This document shows positions 36,189 through 44,483 of a DNA stretch of 64,000 nucleotides, in pieces; the first letter of the stretch is position 1, and each line of letters begins with the position of its first letter. Made by a program: the position numbers and the translations under genes. The stretch lies in the NCBI GenBank assembly GCA_913062815.1, contig CAJXWZ010000023.1:1-64000 (forward strand), written 5' to 3'. The stretch comes from an uncultured Colwellia sp. (lineage in GTDB: Bacteria > Pseudomonadota > Gammaproteobacteria > Enterobacterales > Alteromonadaceae). Under the pieces are notes generated by a model. It ran no database searches. It was not told where the DNA came from and saw only the letters and a program-made list of their open reading frames with translations.

Positions 36189-37433
36189 TTATTTAGCATA
36201 TTGCATTTCATCGTTAACTTCTGCAAAAGCCTGTAATGTCTTTAACATTATTGCAATCACTACTATCGGTAGTAGCGTTAAATAAAACGCTGTTTGTCCA
36301 TCAAAAGCTGAAAAAACATAGCCGGTGATAATTGACCCTGTTGTGCCCCCTAAAGCAGAAAACAGCACTATTAACCCTGTCATTGCCGCATGTTTTTCTT
36401 TAGCTAAAGCACTTAAAATCACTGAGTTTATTGCGGGGTAAATAGGTGCCATAAACAAACCAATACAAGGAAATAGCCAAGCGGCTAAAGGTAGATTATG
36501 CCAACCAATGTTATCACTAAGTTCTAAATTGTTCGTTAATGGTAAAATCAATAGAATCAACACGGCCATGCCAACCAAACAACCATTCAGTAAAGTATAC
36601 CAATTAACGTGTTTTAATATAGCACCTGCGCTTAATCGACCAATAGCTAAACAGGCGGCAAAAATGCTGGTTACTTGCACGCTGATATTGGTGGGCAAAT
36701 GTAACACTTCATTATTAAACGTTGGCAACCAAGTACCTATACCTTGTTCAATCAAAACATATAAGAATGCCGAAATAACAAAGATATATACCATGGGGAG
36801 TTTAACTAAAGTGACCATGGCTAAAAATTCACGCCATGCTGAAGATTGCTTTTCTGAGACCGGTTTTTGTTTAAAGGGCGTAGAAATAAGTAAAAGTAAA
36901 TTAATCGCGCATAATAAAGCTAACCAATAATAAACCGTTAGCCAATCAGAAGATTTTGGCTCATCAGGGTTGATAAACAGCCCAAAGATCCAATAGCCAG
37001 CCAAAACACCAATCATAAAGAATCCCTCTATGGTATTAAGGAATGAAGCGTGTTGTTGCCGATTGCCAGTAATCAAACCTACTGTTGAATACACAGAAAC
37101 CTTAACTAAAGCAAAGGCTACCCCAACACAAAGAAACAATACCTTAGTCATGGCGAAGCTTGGCAATTGAGGCATGACTATGCAAGCGGCCATCACAATA
37201 ACGAGCCCTACTGCAATGGCGTTGCGATAACCAAAGCGCGGTAGGTAAGAAGCTACTAAGAATGAAACCAAAGCAATGGGCAAATCTTTAAAGCCTTCTA
37301 ATACGCTCGCGGCAGATTTACTCACTTCATAATTATTGATCACTTGTAAAATGACAATACCAACACTGTTTAGCAATATTGCAAAAACAAAATAGGTTAA
37401 TAACAAGGATAATTTTATGCGCCAATTCTTCAT
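36189..37433 (-). CDS. Sugar MFS permease (FucP/GlcP-like)
   Basis: A 12-helix major facilitator protein of about 414 residues. The start at 37433 is set by GAGAGG five bases before ATG; a TTG four codons upstream is less likely. Helix text such as YFVFAILLNSVGIVILQVI and the SFLVASYLPRFGYRNAI loop fit the fucose permease-like sugar:proton symporters. It lies divergent from the GH65 gene, with CG-centred LacI operators in the shared intergenic region. It probably brings glucose or a related sugar across the inner membrane, but the substrate is inferred. Confidence 0.78.
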   Translation of the reverse strand: MKNWRIKLSLLLTYFVFAILLNSVGIVILQVINNYEVSKSAASVLEGFKDLPIALVSFLVASYLPRFGYRNAIAVGLVIVMAACIVMPQLPSFAMTKVLFLCVGVAFALVKVSVYSTVGLITGNRQQHASFLNTIEGFFMIGVLAGYWIFGLFINPDEPKSSDWLTVYYWLALLCAINLLLLISTPFKQKPVSEKQSSAWREFLAMVTLVKLPMVYIFVISAFLYVLIEQGIGTWLPTFNNEVLHLPTNISVQVTSIFAACLAIGRLSAGAILKHVNWYTLLNGCLVGMAVLILLILPLTNNLELSDNIGWHNLPLAAWLFPCIGLFMAPIYPAINSVILSALAKEKHAAMTGLIVLFSALGGTTGSIITGYVFSAFDGQTAFYLTLLPIVVIAIMLKTLQAFAEVNDEMQYAK

Positions 37434-37542
37434 GATACCTCTCAAATAGTTGCTTTATTAAATCATAGTTAACGCGATTAGTAATGAAAGCTAATAGCAA
37501 GCATTACCTATTTCTTTACCATAAGCACGCTACAATTCTCAA

Positions 37543-37558
37543 TACTAACGATTGCACT
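37543..37558. promoter_or_regulatory. Degenerate GCAAtCG-type LacI half-operator
   Basis: TACTAACGATTGCACT matches the right half of the palindrome found at 37600. It lies 57 bp upstream of it and could be a second contact site shared with the MFS promoter. Confidence 0.4.
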
Positions 37559-37599
37559 TTTATTTTTGTATTGCTCATACTAGCCTTAACTTTATTTTT

Positions 37600-37615
37600 T
37601 TGCAAACGATTGCAA
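37600..37615. promoter_or_regulatory. LacI-type operator upstream of GH65 gene
   Basis: TTGCAAACGATTGCAA, with perfect TTGCAA arms and a central CG. The same sequence recurs before the LacI gene and TonB receptor at 41786-41823, so LacI at 40701 is the likely binder. Confidence 0.65.
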
Positions 37616-37674
37616 AAAAATAAATGTGCTTGTATTATGCGTGGAGAAGTAAATAGTTTAAAAGGGTTATAACA

Positions 37675-40035
37675 GTGAGCACTTTACAAAAGAATACTTG
37701 TGTTGACGAGTCAAAAGGTTGGATTATTCCACAGCAGCAACTTGGCCACCTTAATACTGGTGTCGTTGAGACATTGTTTGCACTGGGCAATGGTACCTTA
37801 GGTACACGTGGAACAAGTGGCTATAAAAGTTCAGAAAATGAATGTGAAGGCACTTATATCAACGGTGCCTATGTTAGCGAAGCCATTGACTACGATGAGT
37901 CAGCTTACGGCTTTGCCAAGTTCAATAATAAAATGCTGCAAGTTGCTAATACCAAAGTTATTGAAATTTCGACTGGCAGTGAGGTTTTCAGCCCTTCAGC
38001 ACAAAGTACAAAGTACATCAATCTGGCACAAGCTACGTTTCATGAAGAGTTGCATTTATCGACATCCTCAGGCAAAAAATTAAAACTCATTATTACTCGT
38101 TTTGTTTGTCTGCACCAAAGCAATATGATGATCAATCACTATCGTATTGAAGGAATCAATTACACCGGCAATATATCAATAAAATCATATATTGATGCCT
38201 CATCAAATAGCCACGTAGAAAGTGATGATCCCCGAGTTGGTAGCTTATCAACAAACAAGCACTTGCAAATGATTGGCAGTGAGTCTACTGCTAAATACTC
38301 TTACATATTGCAGCAATTGCATGAGCCAAAGAGCTTGATCATTGCGGCCACTTGTCATCACTTTGAAACAAAAGGAGCAGGGTTTACTCATACACCTAGC
38401 GCCTCCTGTGTTGATGCAAACATACTGGTAGATCAATTTGAGGGACAGCTAGGTAATAATGTAGTTGAACTAACTAAATATAGCTTTTATAACACCAGCC
38501 AAGACTCATCTAGTTTCCAAAGCCACAGTAGTCTACTGCTAAGCGAGTTCGTCGAACAAAGCCAAGATGCTTTACATGCCTGTTTGCTACGTGGTTTTGA
38601 AAAGAACCTACATTTACATCAGCAAGACATTGATAACTTCTGGCAAGACTCTGATGTAGTGATCACAGGAAACGAGCAACATCAATTAGCCATGCGTTTA
38701 AACATGCTGCACCTTAATATGTCTGCAGGTAAAGATGGTCAGCGTAATATTGCCGCTAAAGGGCTAACTGGACCAGGCTATGATGGCCATTACTTTTGGG
38801 ATTCAGAAATATACATCACGCCCTACTTTATTTATACCCAGCCTGAGACAGCTAAAAATCTACTGAGTTATCGATTTAACGGCTTAACTAAAGCCAAAGC
38901 TCGCGCGAAGCAAATGGGCCATGAGCAAGGAGTATTATTTCCTTGGCGTACCATAGGTGGTGAAGAGTGCTCTTCATACTTTCCTGCAGGCACAGCTCAA
39001 TATCATATTAATTCAGCCGTTGCTTATGCTGTTAAACATTACTTTAGTGCAACACAAGATTGGCAGTTTATTTGGAATGAAGGGGCTGAATTAGTTTTTG
39101 AAACCGCCCGTTTATGGCCGTCTTTAGGGCATTTTAACGAAAGTAAACAGGGCTTGTTTTGTCTTGATATGGTCACAGGACCAGATGAATATACTGCCAT
39201 GGTCAATAATAATTATTACACCAATGCCATGGCTAAAATTCATCTTGGCTTTGCTATTACATTAATTGATTTACTGCAAGAAGATAATCCTAAGCAGCTT
39301 GCCAGTTTGTTAGCAAAATTAGCGATTTCTGATGATGAGATTTCACTGTGGAAAAAGATCAGCAATACCATGTATTTGCCTCATCATGAACAGAAAAATA
39401 TTAGCCCGCAAGATGATAGCTTCTTAGATAAAAAGCCATGGGACTTTACCAGTACCGCAAAAGAAAAGTATCCCTTGTTACTTAATTTTCATCCGTTAGT
39501 CATTTATCGTCATCAAGTGTTAAAACAAGCTGATGTGGTGCTGGCTAATTTTCTTCAAGACGATGAGGTTGATATTGAACTTAAACGTAATAATTTGGCC
39601 TTTTATGAGCCTCTAACTACTCACGATTCAACCTTATCAGCTTGTGCTCATAGCCTTGCTTATAGTGAAACCGGTGATCATCAAACCGCCTTTGATTATT
39701 TCGAAGAAACCGTACTAACCGACTTAAACGATCTTCATAATAATAGCCACTATGGTGTTCACACTGCTGCCATGGCAGGCTCTTGGATGTGTGTTGTACA
39801 AGGATTTGCCGGCCTTCGCATTAGAAATACCTATGCTAGTTTCAAACCAAACCTACCTGAAAAATGGCAATCGCTTAGCTTCAAAGTTAAGTTGTTTAAT
39901 TGTCAGTTACAGGTGGTGCTAACCACGACAAAAGCGTCATACCAGTTGTTATCAGGTGATCGTTTGTTACTAGCACATTACAAACAGCATTTTTCGTTAA
40001 CGGCACAGCAAAATATCGTGCAGTTTACGTTATAA
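37675..40035 (+). CDS. GH65 disaccharide phosphorylase (maltose-phosphorylase type)
   Basis: A 786-residue GH65 enzyme with the (alpha/alpha)6 barrel pattern. The catalytic acid Glu (E505) is in VTGPDEYTAMVNNNYYTN. Other conserved stretches are FWDSEIYITPYF and GHEQGVLFPWRTIGGEE. GH65 phosphorylases cut alpha-linked glucose disaccharides with inversion, giving glucose and beta-glucose-1-phosphate. The next gene is beta-phosphoglucomutase, which uses exactly that product. Maltose is the most likely substrate in this cluster, but trehalose, kojibiose or nigerose phosphorylases share the fold. The start is GTG at 37675 after AAAGGG. It is cytoplasmic. Confidence 0.88.
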   Translation: MSTLQKNTCVDESKGWIIPQQQLGHLNTGVVETLFALGNGTLGTRGTSGYKSSENECEGTYINGAYVSEAIDYDESAYGFAKFNNKMLQVANTKVIEISTGSEVFSPSAQSTKYINLAQATFHEELHLSTSSGKKLKLIITRFVCLHQSNMMINHYRIEGINYTGNISIKSYIDASSNSHVESDDPRVGSLSTNKHLQMIGSESTAKYSYILQQLHEPKSLIIAATCHHFETKGAGFTHTPSASCVDANILVDQFEGQLGNNVVELTKYSFYNTSQDSSSFQSHSSLLLSEFVEQSQDALHACLLRGFEKNLHLHQQDIDNFWQDSDVVITGNEQHQLAMRLNMLHLNMSAGKDGQRNIAAKGLTGPGYDGHYFWDSEIYITPYFIYTQPETAKNLLSYRFNGLTKAKARAKQMGHEQGVLFPWRTIGGEECSSYFPAGTAQYHINSAVAYAVKHYFSATQDWQFIWNEGAELVFETARLWPSLGHFNESKQGLFCLDMVTGPDEYTAMVNNNYYTNAMAKIHLGFAITLIDLLQEDNPKQLASLLAKLAISDDEISLWKKISNTMYLPHHEQKNISPQDDSFLDKKPWDFTSTAKEKYPLLLNFHPLVIYRHQVLKQADVVLANFLQDDEVDIELKRNNLAFYEPLTTHDSTLSACAHSLAYSETGDHQTAFDYFEETVLTDLNDLHNNSHYGVHTAAMAGSWMCVVQGFAGLRIRNTYASFKPNLPEKWQSLSFKVKLFNCQLQVVLTTTKASYQLLSGDRLLLAHYKQHFSLTAQQNIVQFTL

Positions 40036-40049
40036 AGAGAGTAAAAATT

Positions 40050-40718
40050 ATGAAACCAAGTGCAGTAATATTTGATTTAGACGGCGTGTTAACGGACACC
40101 GCAGAATTTCATTATCTAGCATGGAAAGCTATCGCCACTCGACTAGGCGTAGATTTTAATTTAGATGATAATGAGAAACTCAAAGGGGTTGATCGTGAAA
40201 ACTCTTTACTTTATATCCTTGAGAAAGGAGGCATCGCAATGGAAGCCAGTCAATTTAAGCAATTACTTTGCGATAAGAATGAGCATTACCTAAGCTTAAT
40301 TGCTGATATTAATCCTAACCACCTTTTTGCAGGTGTGCTTTCCTGTTTCCGTAAACTCAAGGCGTCTAACATCAAAATTGGTTTGGCTTCTGCTAGTAAA
40401 AATGCGGCACTGGTAATTAACAAACTTGGCATTGAGGCCTTATTTGATTATGTTGGTGATGCCGCAGTTGTTACTCATAGTAAACCTGCGCCAGATATTT
40501 TCCTTGCTGTAGCCAACGGGCTTAAAGTAGCACCAGAGTATTGCATCGGTGTTGAAGACGCTGTTGCAGGGGTACAGGCAATAAAATCGGCTAATATGTT
40601 TGCCGTTGGTATTGGCGATACCAAAGTACTCACTCAAGCTGAATTGGTTTTTGCTAATATGAGTGAGTTAGATCTAAATAAGGTTTTGTCTAGTTATCAA
40701 TCAAATACGGCTACTTGA
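40050..40718 (+). CDS. pgmB: Beta-phosphoglucomutase
   Basis: A 222-residue HAD-superfamily mutase. The nucleophile and acid/base Asp pair is D9/D11 in IFDLDGVLTDTAEFHY. The cap domain follows, then the SASKN and HSKPAPDIFL loops and the Mg-binding GVEDAVAGVQA. It converts beta-glucose-1-phosphate to glucose-6-phosphate. It lies 14 bp after the GH65 gene, so the two act in sequence. Its 3' end overlaps the convergent LacI gene by 18 bp. Confidence 0.93.
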   Translation: MKPSAVIFDLDGVLTDTAEFHYLAWKAIATRLGVDFNLDDNEKLKGVDRENSLLYILEKGGIAMEASQFKQLLCDKNEHYLSLIADINPNHLFAGVLSCFRKLKASNIKIGLASASKNAALVINKLGIEALFDYVGDAAVVTHSKPAPDIFLAVANGLKVAPEYCIGVEDAVAGVQAIKSANMFAVGIGDTKVLTQAELVFANMSELDLNKVLSSYQSNTAT

Positions 40719-41723
40719 TTGTCTTTGCACAACTTCTACATCTAATAACTGAGATTTTACTGGTTGCTTGTTGATTTTATTCAATAAGGTTTTAACAAGT
40801 AACCGACCACCTGCCGCGGTATTTTGTCTTACCGTTGATAGCGAAGGTGAACAAAATTCTGACATAGCAATATCATCAAAGCCAACAATAGCAATTTCAT
40901 TTGGTACAGAAATTTTCTGCTCATAAAGGTACTTACTGGCGCCTAATGCAATAGCGTCACTTACCGCAAATAGACCATCAATACTTTCATCTTCAATTAA
41001 TAAATGATCACGCAATTTCGCATAACCATCTTGTGAGGTGAAATCTGCTTTTATTTGTAACGTATGATCAACGGCTAAGTCTGCTGCAAATAAGGCATCT
41101 TGATAACCTAACCAGCGTTGTTCAACTTCGTTATGGTTAATATCACCAAGAAACGCAATACGTTGACAGCCCTGTTGAATCAAATGTTGTACCGCTAAGA
41201 AGCCACCTTTTCGGTTATCACTACCTATGGTTGTATAACTTTTTTCATGAATTTCAGTGCCCCACACCACAAAAGGTAAGTCAGTACTTGCTAACAACTC
41301 AATGCGTTGGTCGTGCTCTCCTTGACCAATAACAATTAGCCCATCAGCTCGCTTTGATTCGTAATAATAACTGTACCAATCATGTGTCGCTGTTTTGGTT
41401 GTTGTTAATAACATGTCATAACCAAATTTAGTTAATTCATCAGCGATGGTGCCCAATATCTCCATTAAAAAGGGATCAGAAATTACCTGACCCGATTTTT
41501 GTTCCAACATCACCACCACAGCAATAGTATTGGTTTTTTGGGTACGCAGTTTACTCGCCGTAACATTAACTTTGAAGTTATGCTCTTTAGCAATTTTTTG
41601 CACTAACTCACGAGTATCTTGTTTAATAACAGGGTTATTTCTTAATGCTCGTGAAGCCGTTGATTTAGACACATTAGCCAATTTTGCTATATCAGCAAGG
41701 GTCATTACATTTTTTTTATTCAT
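40701..41723 (-). CDS. LacI-family regulator of the GH65/receptor-2 genes
   Basis: A 340-residue LacI-type repressor. The helix-turn-helix is MTLADIAKLANVSKSTASRAL near residues 7-27, and the hinge follows in KLRTQKTNTIAVV. The sugar-binding core ends in VGFDDIAMSEFCSPSLSTV. An open frame extends 45 codons further upstream, but that part runs across the operators and lacks repressor sequence, so ATG at 41723 is the better start. Two full palindromes lie between it and the divergent TonB receptor, consistent with autoregulation. The inducer is probably a maltose-like sugar or phosphate. Confidence 0.9.
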   Translation of the reverse strand: MNKKNVMTLADIAKLANVSKSTASRALRNNPVIKQDTRELVQKIAKEHNFKVNVTASKLRTQKTNTIAVVVMLEQKSGQVISDPFLMEILGTIADELTKFGYDMLLTTTKTATHDWYSYYYESKRADGLIVIGQGEHDQRIELLASTDLPFVVWGTEIHEKSYTTIGSDNRKGGFLAVQHLIQQGCQRIAFLGDINHNEVEQRWLGYQDALFAADLAVDHTLQIKADFTSQDGYAKLRDHLLIEDESIDGLFAVSDAIALGASKYLYEQKISVPNEIAIVGFDDIAMSEFCSPSLSTVRQNTAAGGRLLVKTLLNKINKQPVKSQLLDVEVVQRQSSSRI

Positions 41724-41750
41724 GGAGCGATTATCACATAAACGAGTAAA

Positions 41751-41765
41751 AACGCAATCGTTTCC
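41751..41765. promoter_or_regulatory. GCAATCG-type operator near lacI start, imperfect
   Basis: ACGCAATCGTTTCCA, a partial copy of the TTGCAATCGTTTGCAA motif, 28 bp upstream of the regulator start. Confidence 0.45.
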
Positions 41766-41785
41766 ATAAAACCAAGCACAAATAA

Positions 41786-41799
41786 TGCAAACGATTGCA
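41786..41799. promoter_or_regulatory. LacI operator, divergent lacI/TonB receptor region
   Basis: TGCAAACGATTGCA, matching the site at 37600-37615. Its centre is about 23 bp from the next palindrome. Confidence 0.65.
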
Positions 41800-41806
41800 A
41801 AAAAAT

Positions 41807-41824
41807 CTTGCAATCGTTTGCAAG
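41807..41824. promoter_or_regulatory. LacI operator, divergent lacI/TonB receptor region
   Basis: CTTGCAATCGTTTGCAAG is an 18-bp palindrome with perfect 7-bp outer arms around a central CG. It is the best match of the set. Confidence 0.7.
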
Positions 41825-41920
41825 TAATTTTATATTGAGTGTGGGGAAGGAAAAACAAACACTAAATATAACTACTAACTGATATAGCTCTTGCTAATAT
41901 TAGAGAAAGAGGACAACAAC

Positions 41921-44170
41921 ATGACTAATAAATTTAAGTTATCATCAATAACACTAGCAATGACGCTGGCTTGCCAAGCAAATTATAGTTTAGCCGCTGA
42001 AAGCCCTGAATCTGATGAAAAAATAGAAAAGATTGTAGTAACGGGTTCACTCACCGGTAAGGCGGTCGCCAAAGAAGAAGCAAGTTTTGCTATTAGCTCT
42101 TTTTCTGAAGATGACATGGCAAAGATAGCTCCAAAGAGTACCGCAGATCTTTTTAAAGCAGTACCAGGCGTGTGGGCTGAAAGCTCAGGTGGTGTTTCTG
42201 GTGCCAATGTCTTTGTTCGTGGCTTCCCTGGTGCTGGTGATGCACCATACCTTACAGTGCAACTACAAGGAGCCCCTATTTTCCCGCCACCGACGCTTTC
42301 TTTTCTAGAAAATTCAACGCTATTTCGCATAGATGATACCGTTGAATTTATGGAAGCACTGCGTGGTGGTACTAACCCTGTTTTATCTAATGGCCAACCG
42401 GGCCTTACTACTAACTTTTTATTAAGAGAAGGCAGTGAAGATACTGAAGGCTCAATAAATTATTCCACATCAGATTACGGTTTACAGCGTGTAGATGGCG
42501 TAGTAAGTGGTCAAATATCAGATGATTTGTACTTCATGATGGGTGGTTATTTTAAAAGCTCGCCCGGTGCTCGTGATGCTGGTTTTAATGCTGAAAAAGG
42601 TAAGCAACTTACCATCAACATTACTAAAGAGTTAGATAACGGTAAAGTTAACCTATATACCCGCAGTACTGATGACCATGGCACCTGGTATGTACCAGCA
42701 CCTATCACGGTTGAAGGCGTTGATAATGAATTTACGCAAATAGGTACTAATAATCGTCTTCAAGAAATTGAATTTGGTGAGGGCGAATCTAAAGTTTTTG
42801 ATTTTGGTAAAGGCCGAGGTTGGGATGGTACCGTTTCTGGCGGCAGCATTGACCTAACCTTAGATAATGGCTGGTTTTTAGTTGATCGTTTCAGTTATAC
42901 CAATGGCGATGCTGATACCTATGGTTTATTACCACAAGGTGGCGCAGTTAAATTATCAACTGTTGCTGATAATGGCGTTTCTGCAACCGGCCTTGCTACT
43001 GGTACTGTCTATGATGGTGACACTGATGTTCAAATGGTTGGTGGTTGGGTTGTTCTCAAGGAAATTGAAGCATTTACCAATGATTTTATTTTAACCAAAA
43101 CTTTTGATAAGGGTAGTGTCACCGGTGGTTTTTATAACTCGACTTATTCATCTAAAGATTGGTGGTCATTAGGTAATCAGTCATACCATGTTGTTGAGCA
43201 AGGCGGTGAAAACTTAACGGGTATTGATTGCAATGATAATGCCGATCATTGTAGCTGGAGTTACGATATCAATAGCATTGGAGAAGGCAAAACCACAGCA
43301 CTTTATTTAGCTGGCTCTTTTGAGTTTTCCGATGCGCTTACTCTTGATGCGGGCGTACGTCGTGAAAACCATGAAATTGAATACACTCTTGATGTGGGCT
43401 TAGACGGTACGTTAGATCAAGTACATTCGTTCGATGAAACAAGTACATCTTGGACTGTGGGTGCCAACTGGATGTTTGCTGACAAACAAGGTATTTTTGT
43501 TCGTACCAGTGACGGTAGTAAGATGCCTTTTTTTGATGATTTAAGAGAAGGCAAAGTTGACCCTCAAAATGTTGAACAATATGAATTAGGCTATAAGCAT
43601 TCATCTGATAATTTTGAACTTTATGCAACGGGTTTCTTCAATGAAGTTACCGGTGATAAGTTCAGCTCTAGACCAGGCGCACCTATACAAGTAACGACTA
43701 CAGAAGCCTATGGTGTAGAGCTTGATTTTAGTTTCTTCACCGACAATGGCTTCTCTGTTACCGTTGGTGCGACGCTGCAACAAACTGAACAAACTGAGTC
43801 TAGTACCCCTGAAAATATCGGCAATGAAGCGGCGAGACTACCAAACTGGCAAGTACGTATTACGCCAAGCTATGATTTTGAGTTGGACAGTGGTCTGTAC
43901 GGTACTTTATACGGTACGATTTCTTCGGCAGCTGATCGCTTCAGTGATAATGCTAATACTGACGCACTAATATTAGAAAGTTTTGCCAAAATTGATGTCG
44001 GCGTTATCGTAAACCTTACTGATGAAGTAAGAATGCAACTTGCGGTGAATAACCTAACGGATGAAGAAGGTTTAACTGAAGGTGACCCTCGCGGAACTTC
44101 AGGTCTGTTAGACAATGGTCGTTACATCTTACCTCGCAGCATTGATTTCAATGTAAGCTATTTATTCTAG
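41921..44170 (+). CDS. TonB-dependent receptor 2 (disaccharide/maltodextrin cluster)
   Basis: A 749-residue outer-membrane receptor. The ATG at 41921 follows AGAGGACAAC and starts a signal peptide that ends near YSLAAES. A TonB-box-like EKIVVTGSL follows, then a plug with DLFKAVPGVW and NVFVRGFPGAG, and a barrel ending in SIDFNVSYLF. It is shorter than receptor 1 and of a different subgroup. It is divergent from a LacI gene with two operators in between, and is co-located with GH65, pgmB and a sugar permease, so uptake of a small alpha-glucoside is inferred. Confidence 0.87.
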   Translation: MTNKFKLSSITLAMTLACQANYSLAAESPESDEKIEKIVVTGSLTGKAVAKEEASFAISSFSEDDMAKIAPKSTADLFKAVPGVWAESSGGVSGANVFVRGFPGAGDAPYLTVQLQGAPIFPPPTLSFLENSTLFRIDDTVEFMEALRGGTNPVLSNGQPGLTTNFLLREGSEDTEGSINYSTSDYGLQRVDGVVSGQISDDLYFMMGGYFKSSPGARDAGFNAEKGKQLTINITKELDNGKVNLYTRSTDDHGTWYVPAPITVEGVDNEFTQIGTNNRLQEIEFGEGESKVFDFGKGRGWDGTVSGGSIDLTLDNGWFLVDRFSYTNGDADTYGLLPQGGAVKLSTVADNGVSATGLATGTVYDGDTDVQMVGGWVVLKEIEAFTNDFILTKTFDKGSVTGGFYNSTYSSKDWWSLGNQSYHVVEQGGENLTGIDCNDNADHCSWSYDINSIGEGKTTALYLAGSFEFSDALTLDAGVRRENHEIEYTLDVGLDGTLDQVHSFDETSTSWTVGANWMFADKQGIFVRTSDGSKMPFFDDLREGKVDPQNVEQYELGYKHSSDNFELYATGFFNEVTGDKFSSRPGAPIQVTTTEAYGVELDFSFFTDNGFSVTVGATLQQTEQTESSTPENIGNEAARLPNWQVRITPSYDFELDSGLYGTLYGTISSAADRFSDNANTDALILESFAKIDVGVIVNLTDEVRMQLAVNNLTDEEGLTEGDPRGTSGLLDNGRYILPRSIDFNVSYLF

Positions 44171-44201
44171 TTAAACTGTTTAGAATAAATCTGATTTTAT
44201 A

Positions 44202-44227
44202 GGCTACCTGTTAGGTAGCCTTTTTTA
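44202..44227 (+). terminator. Intrinsic terminator after receptor 2
   Basis: GGCTACC/GGTAGCC stem with a short loop followed by TTTTTTATTTTT, 32 bp after the stop codon. Confidence 0.9.
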
Positions 44228-44281
44228 TTTTTATGATTCGAATTAAAGAAATTGACTGGAAGATATAGCACAATACCTTGA

Positions 44282-44297
44282 TTGAATACGTATGTAA
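44282..44297. promoter_or_regulatory. ATACGTAT operator upstream of GPH permease
   Basis: TTGAATACGTATGTAA, with the ATACGTAT core at 44286-44293. It is the nearest copy to the LacI gene at 46069, and the site of a probable promoter for the 44300-44434 leader. Confidence 0.6.
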
Positions 44298-44397
44298 TAG
44301 ATAGCTGTTAACTACCATTATAGGTATATTGGCTATATTGAAGGTATTATTTTTCAATACATCGTTGTTTGATGGGAGCCAATTCCCTTTGGCCTTT

Positions 44398-44435
44398 AGT
44401 ATTCTGCTTAAAACATTAAGCAGAATACTTTTTTC
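44398..44435 (+). terminator. Strong intrinsic terminator within the permease leader
   Basis: Perfect 14-bp stem AGTATTCTGCTTAA/TTAAGCAGAATACT with a 4-base loop and a T6 tract. It lies between the operator at 44282 and the permease start at 44484, which would end transcripts before the gene. It could be an attenuator or the end of a small RNA. Confidence 0.82.
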
Positions 44436-44483
44436 TCAAGCATTTATCGTAAGTATTCAATAATTACTATAAGAGTCTGCTAT

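Noticed and set aside
36508-36930. 140-residue frame opposite the MFS gene
   Set aside because: Antisense shadow of a well-supported membrane protein gene.
37484-37672. 62-residue plus-strand frame before the GH65 gene
   Set aside because: It runs through the LacI operators and has no ribosome site or family likeness; the region is better explained as promoter.
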